Source of the DNA: Minisyncoccota bacterium
Lineage (GTDB): Bacteria; Patescibacteriota; Minisyncoccia; Phycocordibacterales; UBA9973
DNA length: 35,333 nt
Direction of reading: 5' to 3'
Assembly: GCA_018062505.1 (NCBI GenBank)
Contig: JAGOSA010000001.1
Coordinates: 1-35,333 of the forward strand
In this document: positions 24,878 through 32,214 of the stretch, piece by piece
Numbering within the stretch: position 1 is the first letter of the stretch
Layout: the number at the start of each line of letters is the position of its first letter
Made by a program: the position numbers and the translations under genes
Notes under the pieces: model-generated
Database searches by the model: none
What the model was told of the DNA's origin: nothing
Seen by the model: the letters and a program-made list of their open reading frames with translations, nothing else

Positions 24878-25663
24878 CTAGCCTTTCACGAGCTTCAGCT
24901 TCTCCTTGCGCTTGTTTACGATTTCCGTCACATATACTTCGCCTTGCTCTATAAATGTATGTGTAAAGAAAACAATTGCCATGCGAGCTTCACTTGAGTC
25001 ATCGCTTTTTACATAGTGAGGCATTGGCGTAAGAGTGTTGCCAGAATGAATCCCGGCCTTAACACCAAAGAATGCATGGAGAATACCGGGCTCAGTAATA
25101 ACTGGCTTTTCCTGCCCTTCAAGCATTAAGCCAGGACGCGAATCTGCAAAGTGCAGAGTTAAAAGAGAACGATCCTCATGAGCATCAGCAAGCACTTCAT
25201 TCCCTGGCTTGTACCACAAGATGCGGAGCAAGTGCCTTCTAGTCGATTCCATTCGCCAATAATTATTGGCAATCCTAAACTGCGGGTAGCGATAATCAAG
25301 ATCAATAATAATTTTTTCTGATATCCTGACAAGCTGTCCATAGAGAGCCTTTGAAGCCTGAAAGAGAGATGTGTATCTTTCGGTGTCAGTTCCTCTCTTG
25401 TTGAGCTGAGTAAAAAGATCCGGCCGGTAGTGAAAAAAGAATTTACTGTCGGTGTCGCCTTGTTCGCGCTTCTTTTCGATCAAGCCGCAGTCAGGCGATC
25501 CGCTTTCAGGATCTCCGATGAATTGCTTCCGTACTTCTTCGGGCTCTTTTACCAATCTCTCCATGTCTTTAAAGAGATAGCCGGCAAACTTTGAAATGTC
25601 TTTTGTCTCAAAGCGAGCGAAACGATGCGCCACGAGATCGTCGATTATTTTATTAGTGTCCAT
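24878..25663 (-). CDS. 2-oxoglutarate/Fe(II)-dependent dioxygenase-like protein (IPNS-type fold)
   Basis: The double-stranded beta-helix signature is complete: AHEDRSLLTLHF gives H162 and D164, PMPHYV gives the distal H216, and EARMAIVFF gives R227, which binds the 2-oxoglutarate C5 carboxylate in this family. The spacing (H-x-D, 52 residues, H, 11 residues, R) and the FFHYRP segment near residue 76 fit isopenicillin-N-synthase-like oxygenases. The substrate is unknown. It has its own TTGACA promoter and lies convergent with DHFR at the edge of the nucleotide block, so a nucleotide, lipid or small-molecule hydroxylase are all possible. Confidence 0.8.
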   Translation of the reverse strand: MDTNKIIDDLVAHRFARFETKDISKFAGYLFKDMERLVKEPEEVRKQFIGDPESGSPDCGLIEKKREQGDTDSKFFFHYRPDLFTQLNKRGTDTERYTSLFQASKALYGQLVRISEKIIIDLDYRYPQFRIANNYWRMESTRRHLLRILWYKPGNEVLADAHEDRSLLTLHFADSRPGLMLEGQEKPVITEPGILHAFFGVKAGIHSGNTLTPMPHYVKSDDSSEARMAIVFFTHTFIEQGEVYVTEIVNKRKEKLKLVKG

Positions 25664-25705
25664 AGGTATATATTTAGTTGTTTAGTTACATTTTTTATTG
25701 AGCAG

Positions 25706-25733
25706 ACTATACTAGAAATCCTTGTTTTGTCAA
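25706..25733 (-). promoter_or_regulatory. Promoter of the dioxygenase-like gene
   Basis: -35 TTGACA (25728-25733), 16-bp spacer, -10 TATAGT (25706-25711). Confidence 0.75.
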
Positions 25734-25764
25734 ACCACTGCTCGAAAAAAAATATTCTCTGCAA

Positions 25765-25790
25765 AACAAAAACCGCCCTTTCGGACGGCT
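25765..25790 (-). terminator. Terminator after rplK
   Basis: GCCGTCC pairs with GGGCGGT around the GAAA loop (25772-25790), followed by TTTTTGTTTT on the minus strand. It closes the ribosomal-protein unit directly behind rplK, with no rplA. Confidence 0.88.
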
Positions 25791-25803
25791 TCTGTATTGA
25801 GAG

Positions 25804-26229
25804 TTAGTCGACAATCGTGATACCAGCGTTCTTTGCTGTACCTTCGACGATCTTCATTGCAGCTTCGACATCGTTAGCGTTGAGGTCGCGGAGCTTCTTT
25901 TCTGCGATTTCGCGGAGCTGAGCTCGTGTGATCTTACCAACCTTAGAGATGTTTGGCTTGCCTGAACCCTTTGCGATTCCTGCAGCCTTAAAGATGAGCG
26001 CTGAAGTGATCGGAGTTTTGACGACGAAGTCGTATGTTCGATCCTCGTAAACGTGGATCTTAACACCGACAGTCTCGCCGATCCATTCCTGACTAGCAGC
26101 ATTGAACTTCTGGACGAAGTCGCCAATGTTGACGCCGGCCTGACCGAGAGCAGGTCCAAGTGGTGGCGCTGGCGTTGCCTTACCGGCTGGCGCCAAAACC
26201 TTTACTTTTTTGATGATTTTCTTTGCCAT
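25804..26229 (-). CDS. rplK: 50S ribosomal protein L11
   Basis: The 141-residue protein has the two L11 domains: the N-terminal [16 protein letters not shown] segment (21-36) and the C-terminal rRNA-binding part with [17 protein letters not shown] and [19 protein letters not shown]11 forms the GTPase-associated centre of the 50S subunit. In most bacteria rplA follows, but here a terminator does. A separate promoter lies in the gap to nusG. The start is the only ATG near the conserved N-terminus. Confidence 0.97.
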   Translation of the reverse strand: MAKKIIKKVKVLAPAGKATPAPPLGPALGQAGVNIGDFVQKFNAASQEWIGETVGVKIHVYEDRTYDFVVKTPITSALIFKAAGIAKGSGKPNISKVGKITRAQLREIAEKKLRDLNANDVEAAMKIVEGTAKNAGITIVD

Positions 26230-26263
26230 AAATGATTTAAAAACTTAACGTTGAAGCATTCGG

Positions 26264-26292
26264 ATATTACCGGAAATTGTGCTTTCCGTCAA
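26264..26292 (-). promoter_or_regulatory. Promoter in front of rplK
   Basis: -35 TTGACG (26287-26292), 17-bp spacer, -10 TAATAT (26264-26269), about 28 bases ahead of the expected rplK leader. It allows L11 to be made independently of secE-nusG. Confidence 0.7.
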
Positions 26293-26311
26293 TTAGAGCG
26301 GATTTTAATAA

Positions 26312-26857
26312 TTAGAGCTTCTTAACCTGCAAGAAGTCGAGTTCGACTGGCGTTTCGCGGCCGAACATCGAAACGAGAACGCGAACCTTGCCGCGATCTG
26401 TGTCGACTGCTGAGATTTTGCCTTCGAGTTCCTTGAACGGACCGTCTGCAATCATGACTGTTTCGCCAACGATGAGGTCGATATTGTGAGTGACAGTCTT
26501 GTCATCCATGCGAGAGAAGAGGTTGTCTATCTCTGGCTGAGAAAGTGGGACTGGATTGACGCCTGCACCGACGAAACCGGTGACGCGAGGCGTGTTGCGG
26601 ACGACGAACCAAGAATCGTCAGTCACGATCATGTCGACGAGCACGTAACCAGGATAGATCTTTTCTTCCTGCTCGATGCGCTTGCCGCCTTTGATCTTGA
26701 TTTTCTTTTCAACTGGGACAATGACATTGAAAATACGATCTTCCATACCAAGCGAGTCGATACGCTGTCTGAGATTTCTCATGACTGCATTTTCGTAACC
26801 AGAGTATGTGTGGATCGCGTACCAATGTCGCTGCCCTGTTGTTTCTTGTTTCGCCAT
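26312..26857 (-). CDS. nusG: Transcription termination/antitermination protein NusG
   Basis: The NGN domain begins with HWYAIHTYSGYENAV (11-25) and contains YPGYVLVDM (68-76) and FVVRNTPRVTGFVG. The KOW domain carries GPFKELEGKISAVD near residue 140. Length 181 is standard. NusG links RNA polymerase to Rho or the ribosome. Here it has its usual partners, secE upstream and rplK downstream. Confidence 0.97.
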   Translation of the reverse strand: MAKQETTGQRHWYAIHTYSGYENAVMRNLRQRIDSLGMEDRIFNVIVPVEKKIKIKGGKRIEQEEKIYPGYVLVDMIVTDDSWFVVRNTPRVTGFVGAGVNPVPLSQPEIDNLFSRMDDKTVTHNIDLIVGETVMIADGPFKELEGKISAVDTDRGKVRVLVSMFGRETPVELDFLQVKKL

Positions 26858-26890
26858 AGATTAAATGTTGATTAAGTAATTATTAAAAAG

Positions 26891-27073
26891 TTAGATAGCG
26901 AGAAGTTTTGCAAGTCCTGCTGAGAAGAGTGAATCAAATGCCCAGAGGAAATATGCAACGCCGACTGAAATGAGAATAACAGCGAGCGTCGAAACAACGA
27001 CCTCCTTGCGTGTTGGCCATTTTACCTGCTTCATCTCTTCTTTTGTTCCCTTGATGTATTCGAGTACTTTCAT
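26891..27073 (-). CDS. secE: Protein translocase subunit SecE
   Basis: A 60-residue single-helix SecE: the KEEMKQVKWPTRKEV amphipathic motif is followed by one transmembrane helix (STLAVILISVGVAYFLWAF). It stabilises the SecYEG channel. I start it at the ATG at 27073 (MKVLEYIKG); an in-frame ATG at 27088 would add five residues. Its position directly before nusG confirms the call. Confidence 0.95.
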   Translation of the reverse strand: MKVLEYIKGTKEEMKQVKWPTRKEVVVSTLAVILISVGVAYFLWAFDSLFSAGLAKLLAI

Positions 27074-27108
27074 AATATGTATCCGCAAAAGCGGTAAATT
27101 CTCTTACT

Positions 27109-27130
27109 AAAAAGCCGCCCCGGGGGACGG
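27109..27130 (-). terminator. Hairpin plus T run at the 5' end of the secE transcript
   Basis: CCGTCC pairs with GGGCGG (27115-27130), followed by CTTTTT. It begins at the predicted start site of the secE promoter, so it may be a 5' stabilising hairpin rather than a true terminator. Confidence 0.5.
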
Positions 27131-27137
27131 TATTTCC

Positions 27138-27166
27138 ATGATACCTCGGATAGGATGCGGCGTCAA
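27138..27166 (-). promoter_or_regulatory. Promoter of the secE-nusG operon
   Basis: -35 TTGACG (27161-27166), 17-bp spacer, -10 TATCAT (27138-27143). It is among the best sigma-70-type promoters in the window. Confidence 0.78.
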
Positions 27167-27191
27167 ACTAAGCAGAAACGAGATGCTGCGG

Positions 27192-27225
27192 GCAAAAGAA
27201 AGGGCAGCCATTAAGGTCTGCCCTT
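27192..27225 (-). terminator. Terminator after the small secreted Cys protein
   Basis: AAGGGCAG/CTGCCCTT stem (arms 27218-27225 and 27200-27207), then TTCTTTT on the minus strand. Confidence 0.85.
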
Positions 27226-27243
27226 TCCATTACTACTAATACT

Positions 27244-27582
27244 TTATTGAATAGATGACTTATATGCAGCTACTGCTTCTTCTCCGTCGATTTTGTAGAT
27301 CATACAGCTATCAGCACAGAGCTTTTTGACGAATCGAGCAGAATCATCTGCTTCCATATCTTGGCGAACGTACATGACACCATTAAGGTTGGCTTTTTCT
27401 GCATTTCTGCCATCCTCTGCTCGAGGAGTAAGGAAAACGCTGCCATCGTCTGCTACATACACAGAACAATCAACTGGGCAAAAAGACTTGATTGTCCCTG
27501 CCTTTGCTACAGAAAACCGAAAACCAATGACGAGTAATAGAGCACCGACAGCCACAAGGGCGAAATGGAATGCTTTTTTCAT
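27244..27582 (-). CDS. Small secreted protein with four cysteines
   Basis: A 112-residue protein with a clear signal peptide: KK start, hydrophobic core ALVAVGALLLVIGF, likely cleavage after VAKA (about residue 28). The mature part has two close cysteine pairs (FCPVDC and LCADSC), suggesting two disulphides or a metal site, and no family I recognise. It has its own terminator, and a -10 box seven bases before the ATG suggests a leaderless mRNA. Confidence 0.75.
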   Translation of the reverse strand: MKKAFHFALVAVGALLLVIGFRFSVAKAGTIKSFCPVDCSVYVADDGSVFLTPRAEDGRNAEKANLNGVMYVRQDMEADDSARFVKKLCADSCMIYKIDGEEAVAAYKSSIQ

Positions 27583-27589
27583 ATACCAA

Positions 27590-27617
27590 ATTATGCTCCT
27601 CTCAATAGCAATGTAAA
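27590..27617 (-). promoter_or_regulatory. Promoter of the small secreted protein gene
   Basis: -35-like TTTACA, 16-bp spacer, -10 CATAAT (27590-27595), seven bases before the ATG. Confidence 0.5.
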
Positions 27618-27619
27618 TC

Positions 27620-27647
27620 TTGACAATATATATAATAAAGGTATAGT
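27620..27647 (+). promoter_or_regulatory. Promoter of the 128-residue membrane protein gene
   Basis: -35 TTGACA (27620-27625), 16-bp spacer, -10 TATAGT (27642-27647); the leader has no G. Confidence 0.75.
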
Positions 27648-27680
27648 TTTACTAACTTATTCTTACTAAAAACCTATACC

Positions 27681-28067
27681 ATGTCATATAGAAACGCACC
27701 TAGCACTACCGCCGAAAACTCAAAGGAGGAATTCATTTCACTGCTCGGTAAAAAAATAGAGCGAAACAAGGAAACAATTGAGCAAAACACCAAGGCGATT
27801 ATTAGAAACTATCGTCAAATGATCCTAATCGACCTCATGATTATGTTTGCGGAAGCACACCTTGTAGTTTATTTCCCTTATACTATTTTCGGAAAATATT
27901 TTCCACCGAATCTCCAGCAGATTATTTCGCCTGTTGATCGAGGAGTTTATTATCCCATCCTGTTCTTATTCATTTGTTCGCTGCCTATTTCTTTTGTACT
28001 GTGGCATGTCCACTTCAAAAAACGATATCGAGCAAAGAAAGGAGAAATTGAAAAACACAGAAAGTAG
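27681..28067 (+). CDS. Hypothetical two-helix membrane protein
   Basis: A 128-residue protein: a charged, helical N-terminal third (residues 10-45) suited to coiled-coil pairing, then two transmembrane helices (about 46-66, and 90-112, YYPILFLFICSLPISFVLW) and a basic C-terminal tail. By the positive-inside rule both ends are cytosolic. I do not recognise the family. It is a single-gene unit with its own promoter and terminator. Confidence 0.74.
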   Translation: MSYRNAPSTTAENSKEEFISLLGKKIERNKETIEQNTKAIIRNYRQMILIDLMIMFAEAHLVVYFPYTIFGKYFPPNLQQIISPVDRGVYYPILFLFICSLPISFVLWHVHFKKRYRAKKGEIEKHRK

Positions 28068-28076
28068 TTTAATAGA

Positions 28077-28103
28077 AAAAGCCGACCATAGTGGTCGGCT
28101 TTT
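28077..28103. terminator. Bidirectional terminator between the 128-residue gene and the SIMPL gene
   Basis: GCCGACCA (28081-28088) pairs with TGGTCGGC (28092-28099) between A and T runs. Confidence 0.9.
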
Positions 28104-28132
28104 CTTTTGCTATTAATATTAGAGAAACTCTA

Positions 28133-28915
28133 TTATCGAATCTCGTACGTAATCGTCACACTAACCGCAATCTTATTCTCCCCTGCTGGGACAACAGGGT
28201 TTGCTGTTGGTGCACCTGCTGACTGAAGTTCAGCTTTTGAATCATATGCCATTGGGTAGTAGCCACCAGTAGATTCTTGGAAGCTAGTGACGCGAACAAT
28301 GTCGACGCCGAGGTCGCGGGCAAGCTTTTCAGCTTTTTCGCGAGCTTCTTTGATAGCCATTTCGCGCGCATCTTCCTTGAGCTTGTCTTCATCATCAATA
28401 GAGAAATTCGGGCCTGAAAGTTCAGTAACACCTGCAGCGCCGAGGCCCGTGAGGACATCGCCTACTGTATTAATGTCGCGAATCTTGATGTCGACAGTCT
28501 GACTTGCATCGTAGCCGACGATCTTTGGCGTGCGAGTTGGGCAGTAGCCGTTTGCGCAATTGCCGTAATCGTACTGTGGCTGAAGATTGTAGTTGCTAGT
28601 CTTGATATCTTTTTCAGCAATGCCTTTCTCTTTGAGGAAATCAATTGCCTTGTTGACGATAGCGCTTTCTTTTTCCTGAGCTGCCTTAACAGTTGAGCCT
28701 TGGCCGCGAGCAGTGAAAGAAATAGTAGCGATGTCCGCAGTTGCGTAGACTTCGCCATCGCCAGCAACAGTAATAGTGCTAGGCGTATCCTTTGTGCCGA
28801 TGTATTCGCCAGCGCGGATTTCATTGATAAGCTTAACGACAAAATACAATGAGACGATAGCAAGGAAAGCGATTATTCCTCCTACGAGCCTCTTCTTCTG
28901 AATATCATTTATCAT
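28133..28915 (-). CDS. SIMPL-domain (DUF541) protein, membrane anchored
   Basis: One N-terminal transmembrane helix (about residues 10-30) is followed by the SIMPL fold: ITVAGDGEVYATADIATISF at 48-67, then DIKTSNYNLQPQYDY, VGYDASQTVDIKIRDI and ARDLGVDIVRVTSF. SIMPL proteins are extracytoplasmic and form oligomeric rings; their biochemical role is poorly known. Length 260 is normal. It follows the FKBP gene with 36 bases between, which suggests an envelope operon of MFS exporter, FKBP and SIMPL. Confidence 0.9.
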   Translation of the reverse strand: MINDIQKKRLVGGIIAFLAIVSLYFVVKLINEIRAGEYIGTKDTPSTITVAGDGEVYATADIATISFTARGQGSTVKAAQEKESAIVNKAIDFLKEKGIAEKDIKTSNYNLQPQYDYGNCANGYCPTRTPKIVGYDASQTVDIKIRDINTVGDVLTGLGAAGVTELSGPNFSIDDEDKLKEDAREMAIKEAREKAEKLARDLGVDIVRVTSFQESTGGYYPMAYDSKAELQSAGAPTANPVVPAGENKIAVSVTITYEIR

Positions 28916-28951
28916 GCTAGTGATGACGATTTATCTATTAATTTATTGCAA

Positions 28952-29407
28952 TTAGTTAATCGCGAGAAGCTCAACCTCAAAAATGAGCGTTGAATTTGGC
29001 GGGATTGTGCCGAGGTTTGCGTCTCCATAACCGAGCTCAGGAGCGATAGTGAGCGTGCGCTTCTCTCCAACCTTCATGCCGAGAACGCCAAGTTCCCAAC
29101 CCTGAATGACGCGGCCTTCGCCGAGCGTAAACATAAATGGTTCGCCGCGAGGAATGCTTGAATCAAAAACAGTTCCATTTGTCAGCGTGCCTGTGTAGTT
29201 CACAGTAACTTTATCGCCGAGCTTAGACTCTGCGCCCGAACCCTCGACAGTTGTTACTGTCTTGAGCTTTCCTTCTGCTAAAATATTTTCGTAAACTCCC
29301 TGTTGGTTATCATTCATACCTGTACTTTTATTGTTAGATTTCATGAGCAGCCAGCCAACGACAATGACTGCTGCAATAATAATGACTGAAGCGATTGTTT
29401 TTTTCAT
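28952..29407 (-). CDS. FKBP-type peptidyl-prolyl isomerase, membrane anchored
   Basis: A hydrophobic N-terminal anchor (residues 4-22) is followed by a linker and a complete FKBP domain: VTVNYTGTLTNGTVFDSS, FTLGEGRVIQGWELGVLGMKVGEKR (quoted in pieces) and the PPNSTLIFEVELL strand. These are the active-site residues (Tyr, Asp, Phe, Val-Ile, Trp). It probably folds proteins outside the membrane. It lies 17 bases after the MFS gene and upstream of SIMPL. Confidence 0.93.
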   Translation of the reverse strand: MKKTIASVIIIAAVIVVGWLLMKSNNKSTGMNDNQQGVYENILAEGKLKTVTTVEGSGAESKLGDKVTVNYTGTLTNGTVFDSSIPRGEPFMFTLGEGRVIQGWELGVLGMKVGEKRTLTIAPELGYGDANLGTIPPNSTLIFEVELLAIN

Positions 29408-29424
29408 ATGTATTCAACTAACTA

Positions 29425-30672
29425 TTAACTACTAGAGTATACATTATTTTCTGGCTCCTTCTTGTATGAACGTCGAAAGACAATGCCTGCAATAAAAATC
29501 AAGGTTGCAGCTATGGCAATTGGTGTCCACGGTGCAAAAAGCGCAGCAACTCCTCCTGCAACGAGCGGCGGCAAGGCTTGAGCAATAGAAATGACAGATG
29601 TATTGATGCCGAGAACTTCCCCCCGCTCTTCTTCATTTGCAGTGCGAGTGAGGAGCGATGAGTAGTTGGCCGACTGCAAGCTATGAGGAATGGCGAACGG
29701 CAAAATGAGAGCGTAGAGCGCGATTGGCGCATTGGCGAAAAAGGTTAATGCAAGGCCGATCGCTGCAAAGAAGTACGCCCATCGCAGTGTTTTCCAATCA
29801 GGAAATTTTTTTGAAATTGCCGGAACAATGACGAGCTGCGTAAAGATAATGCAGATGCCGACGAAACCGAAAAGATTGCCGACATCGTTTGCTGTAAAGT
29901 TGAATTTGCGCGAAACGTAGACGTTGAAGAAAGATGTAAAGAAAGTGAAGCCGGCATTGAAAATGAATGCGACCAGAAAAAGGTTGCGGAGCTTTTCGTA
30001 CTTTCTCGCCTTAACAATATTTTTGATTGCACCAAAGAAATCAATTTTGCGTTTTGGCTGCAGCGAATGATTCGTCTCTCTGAAGAAATAGTAAATAGAG
30101 GCAACGTTGATGAACGAGAGAATTGCCGCAAAGAAAAATGGTGTCGATGAAGAAAACCACGATACGAGCTCAGGATTCGAAAGCTTGCCGCCGATGTACG
30201 GCCCGAGCAAAAAGCCAATTCCCCAAATAGCGCCCATGATGCCGAAAACCCGCACGCGATCTTTGGCTTCCGTTGTGTCTGCAACAGCTGCTTGTGCGAC
30301 AGCAATGTTGCCGCCAGTAACGCCATCCATGACGCGAGAGACAAAGAGAAGCGGAATGTTTCTTGTCACAATTGCGAATGCAAAAACGAGGTACGATAGC
30401 GCTGTTCCCAAAATAGAAATGAGCAAAATCGGCCGTCGACCGTACTTGTCGGAAAGCGCGCCGAGTATTGGAGAAGCAAAAAAGATTGCGAGCGGATAGC
30501 TCGCTGTCAAAATGCCAAGGTAAATGAGGCCGAGATCGGCCTTTGAAGGATCGAGCAAAAAATATTCGGAGCCAGGAACACCGAGTAGCTGCGGCAAAAT
30601 CGGAATGAGGATACCGATGCCGAGCATGTCGATAAAGATGGTCAGAAACAGGAACCAATGGCCTTTTTTCAT
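29425..30672 (-). CDS. MFS drug-efflux-type transporter (DHA1/TetA-like)
   Basis: A 415-residue, 12-helix major facilitator. Motif A between helices 2 and 3 is GALSDKYGRRPIL, and helix 5 carries the antiporter-type WGIGFLLGPYIGG motif C. The early FIDMLGIGILIPILPQL segment is typical of TetA-related exporters. The substrate is not determinable. An extended -10 (TGCTAGAAT, hexamer 30682-30687) sits nine bases before the ATG. FKBP and SIMPL genes follow in the same orientation. Confidence 0.9.
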   Translation of the reverse strand: MKKGHWFLFLTIFIDMLGIGILIPILPQLLGVPGSEYFLLDPSKADLGLIYLGILTASYPLAIFFASPILGALSDKYGRRPILLISILGTALSYLVFAFAIVTRNIPLLFVSRVMDGVTGGNIAVAQAAVADTTEAKDRVRVFGIMGAIWGIGFLLGPYIGGKLSNPELVSWFSSSTPFFFAAILSFINVASIYYFFRETNHSLQPKRKIDFFGAIKNIVKARKYEKLRNLFLVAFIFNAGFTFFTSFFNVYVSRKFNFTANDVGNLFGFVGICIIFTQLVIVPAISKKFPDWKTLRWAYFFAAIGLALTFFANAPIALYALILPFAIPHSLQSANYSSLLTRTANEEERGEVLGINTSVISIAQALPPLVAGGVAALFAPWTPIAIAATLIFIAGIVFRRSYKKEPENNVYSSS

Positions 30673-30681
30673 AACTTGGCT

Positions 30682-30690
30682 ATTCTAGCA
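30682..30690 (-). promoter_or_regulatory. Extended -10 promoter of the MFS gene
   Basis: TGCTAGAAT with the hexamer at 30682-30687, nine bases from the ATG; no convincing -35. Confidence 0.4.
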
Positions 30691-30702
30691 GAAATGTGCA
30701 AT

Positions 30703-30730
30703 AAAAGAAGCCGCCTCGGAAGGCGGCTTC
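30703..30730 (-). terminator. Terminator after the 64-residue membrane protein
   Basis: GAAGCCGCCT/AGGCGGCTTC hairpin (30707-30730) followed by TTTTATT on the minus strand. Confidence 0.88.
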
Positions 30731-30732
30731 GA

Positions 30733-30927
30733 TTACTTTGCTAAATTGATGTACGTTCGGCGCCGTGAATATACGTAGAGAAAAAAAGATAAGTATATTT
30801 TTTCTCTAGAAATTCTTTCATCGAATTCGCCGTCTTTGTATCTGGTGAATAGAATGAGGAAGGCGTATGCAAGCGGTATGCCGATAATCACTTCAGATAA
30901 TCCGTAAATTGCTGACGGTAGTGCCAT
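30733..30927 (-). CDS. Small single-helix membrane protein, 64 residues
   Basis: From the ATG at 30927 the protein begins MALPSAIYGLSEVIIG, then a hydrophobic helix (IPLAYAFLILF) and a charged C-terminal half with a YVYSRRRTY segment. I do not recognise it. A longer in-frame start at 30999 would lie upstream of the promoter (-10 TATAAT at 30965-30970), so the short form is preferred. The terminator starts directly after the stop. Confidence 0.62.
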   Translation of the reverse strand: MALPSAIYGLSEVIIGIPLAYAFLILFTRYKDGEFDERISREKIYLSFFLYVYSRRRTYINLAK

Positions 30928-30964
30928 AGTTTTTCTTATTTTTGTGATTGTATGATTTCGCGAA

Positions 30965-30993
30965 ATTATACAATAACTATGGAAATAAATCAA
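30965..30993 (-). promoter_or_regulatory. Promoter of the 64-residue membrane protein gene
   Basis: -35 TTGATT, 17-bp spacer, perfect -10 TATAAT (30965-30970). Confidence 0.65.
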
Positions 30994-31019
30994 ATGCACA
31001 AACGGAGCACTTATTGCTG

Positions 31020-31025
31020 TATACT
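31020..31025 (+). promoter_or_regulatory. -10 box of the phosphoesterase gene, probable leaderless start
   Basis: TATACT at 31020-31025, six bases before the ATG at 31032; no clear -35. Confidence 0.45.
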
Positions 31026-31031
31026 TCTCGT

Positions 31032-32186
31032 ATGAAATTAACTTTTTTGCTATTCATCATTCCCTTCCTCGGCCTGATTGCCGGCGTTTCGCTTGCAATC
31101 TTCAAAGCTGGAATAGCTTTTGGCGTCATCCGCTCGCCTTTCGCAAAGCAGCTCATGTCTTGGGTTTTCATACTAATGCCTGTTGTCCTCCTTATTACTA
31201 TGGTAATCGGCAACTTTGTCTTCAGCCGCATCAACAATGTTTTCTATTTGATTTCAGTAACGTGGCTGCCTATTCTCATTTACCTTTTTATGTCTGCAGT
31301 CTTGCTCTGGATTATCAATGTGATTGCCGTCAGTTCAGGCCACCCAATAAGCATGGCTCCGCTCGCAATCGGAACAATCATCATTTCGCTTGGCGCAACT
31401 GCATTTGGCATTATCAATGCGACAATGCCGCGCATCGTAACGTATGAAGTCAACTCGCCATCGCTTCGCGAAAAATGGTCTGGCAAAAATATTGTCCTCG
31501 TTTCAGATACGCACCTTGGTGTCGTCCGCAGCGGCAGCTTTATGAAAAAAGTTGTGAATAAAATAAATGAACAGAAGCCAGATATTGTATTGATCGCCGG
31601 CGACATTATCGATGGTCCAGTTTTTGATTATGAAAAAGGGTTGGCTCCGCTCAAAAATATTGTTTCAACATTCGGCACAGTCTATACGCCGGGCAACCAT
31701 GAAGCTTACAACCGCGAGCCGGAAAAGTTTTATCCAATCGTCCGCAACGTAACGACAACGCTTCTCGACAGCAAAACCGAAATCAATGGTACAACAATCG
31801 TCGGACTCGACTACAGAAGCGAATCGTTTGATGCAACAAAAGAGCGCTTAGCAAAAACTGGTTTTTCTTCAGCGCAAAACGGAAATGAAGAAAGTTCGCC
31901 TTCCGCGCCGAGCATTGCAATCCTTCACGATCCGCGCAACACTGATGCGCTTCTCGATGCTGGCATTTCTCTTGTCGTTTCAGGCCACACGCATTGCGGA
32001 CAATTCTTCCCAATGAACTTGCTCGTCAAAAGTATCTACAAAAACCATACGTACGGCATCGTAGACCGAACGATTAATGATGACGGCAAAGTTGGCGTCT
32101 CGCTCACAACTTGCGGTGTCGGCACAGCAATGTCGCCGCTTCGACTAGGAACGAATCCGGAGATTGTGGTTATTCATATTAAATAG
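31032..32186 (+). CDS. Membrane-bound metallophosphoesterase (YaeI/YkuE-like)
   Basis: The first 130 residues hold four or five transmembrane helices; the catalytic calcineurin-like domain follows. The metal motifs are intact: SDTH (158-161), GDIID (190-194), GNHE (221-224), the HDP near 299 and GHTHCGQ (318-324). This is the COG1408 architecture (YaeI/YkuE), some members of which act on lipid or nucleotide phosphodiesters. The 384-residue start at 31032 is preferred to the in-frame ATG at 30948, because the extra residues are polar and a -10 box lies six bases before 31032. It is convergent with the methyltransferase gene. Confidence 0.9.
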   Translation: MKLTFLLFIIPFLGLIAGVSLAIFKAGIAFGVIRSPFAKQLMSWVFILMPVVLLITMVIGNFVFSRINNVFYLISVTWLPILIYLFMSAVLLWIINVIAVSSGHPISMAPLAIGTIIISLGATAFGIINATMPRIVTYEVNSPSLREKWSGKNIVLVSDTHLGVVRSGSFMKKVVNKINEQKPDIVLIAGDIIDGPVFDYEKGLAPLKNIVSTFGTVYTPGNHEAYNREPEKFYPIVRNVTTTLLDSKTEINGTTIVGLDYRSESFDATKERLAKTGFSSAQNGNEESSPSAPSIAILHDPRNTDALLDAGISLVVSGHTHCGQFFPMNLLVKSIYKNHTYGIVDRTINDDGKVGVSLTTCGVGTAMSPLRLGTNPEIVVIHIK

Positions 32187-32187
32187 C

Positions 32188-32214
32188 AAAAAAATCAGTG
32201 ATGGAAATTACTGA
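32188..32214 (-). terminator. Terminator at the end of the methyltransferase gene
   Basis: TCAGT/ACTGA stem (32195-32199 and 32210-32214), then seven T on the minus strand; the methyltransferase TAA lies inside the hairpin. Confidence 0.7.
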
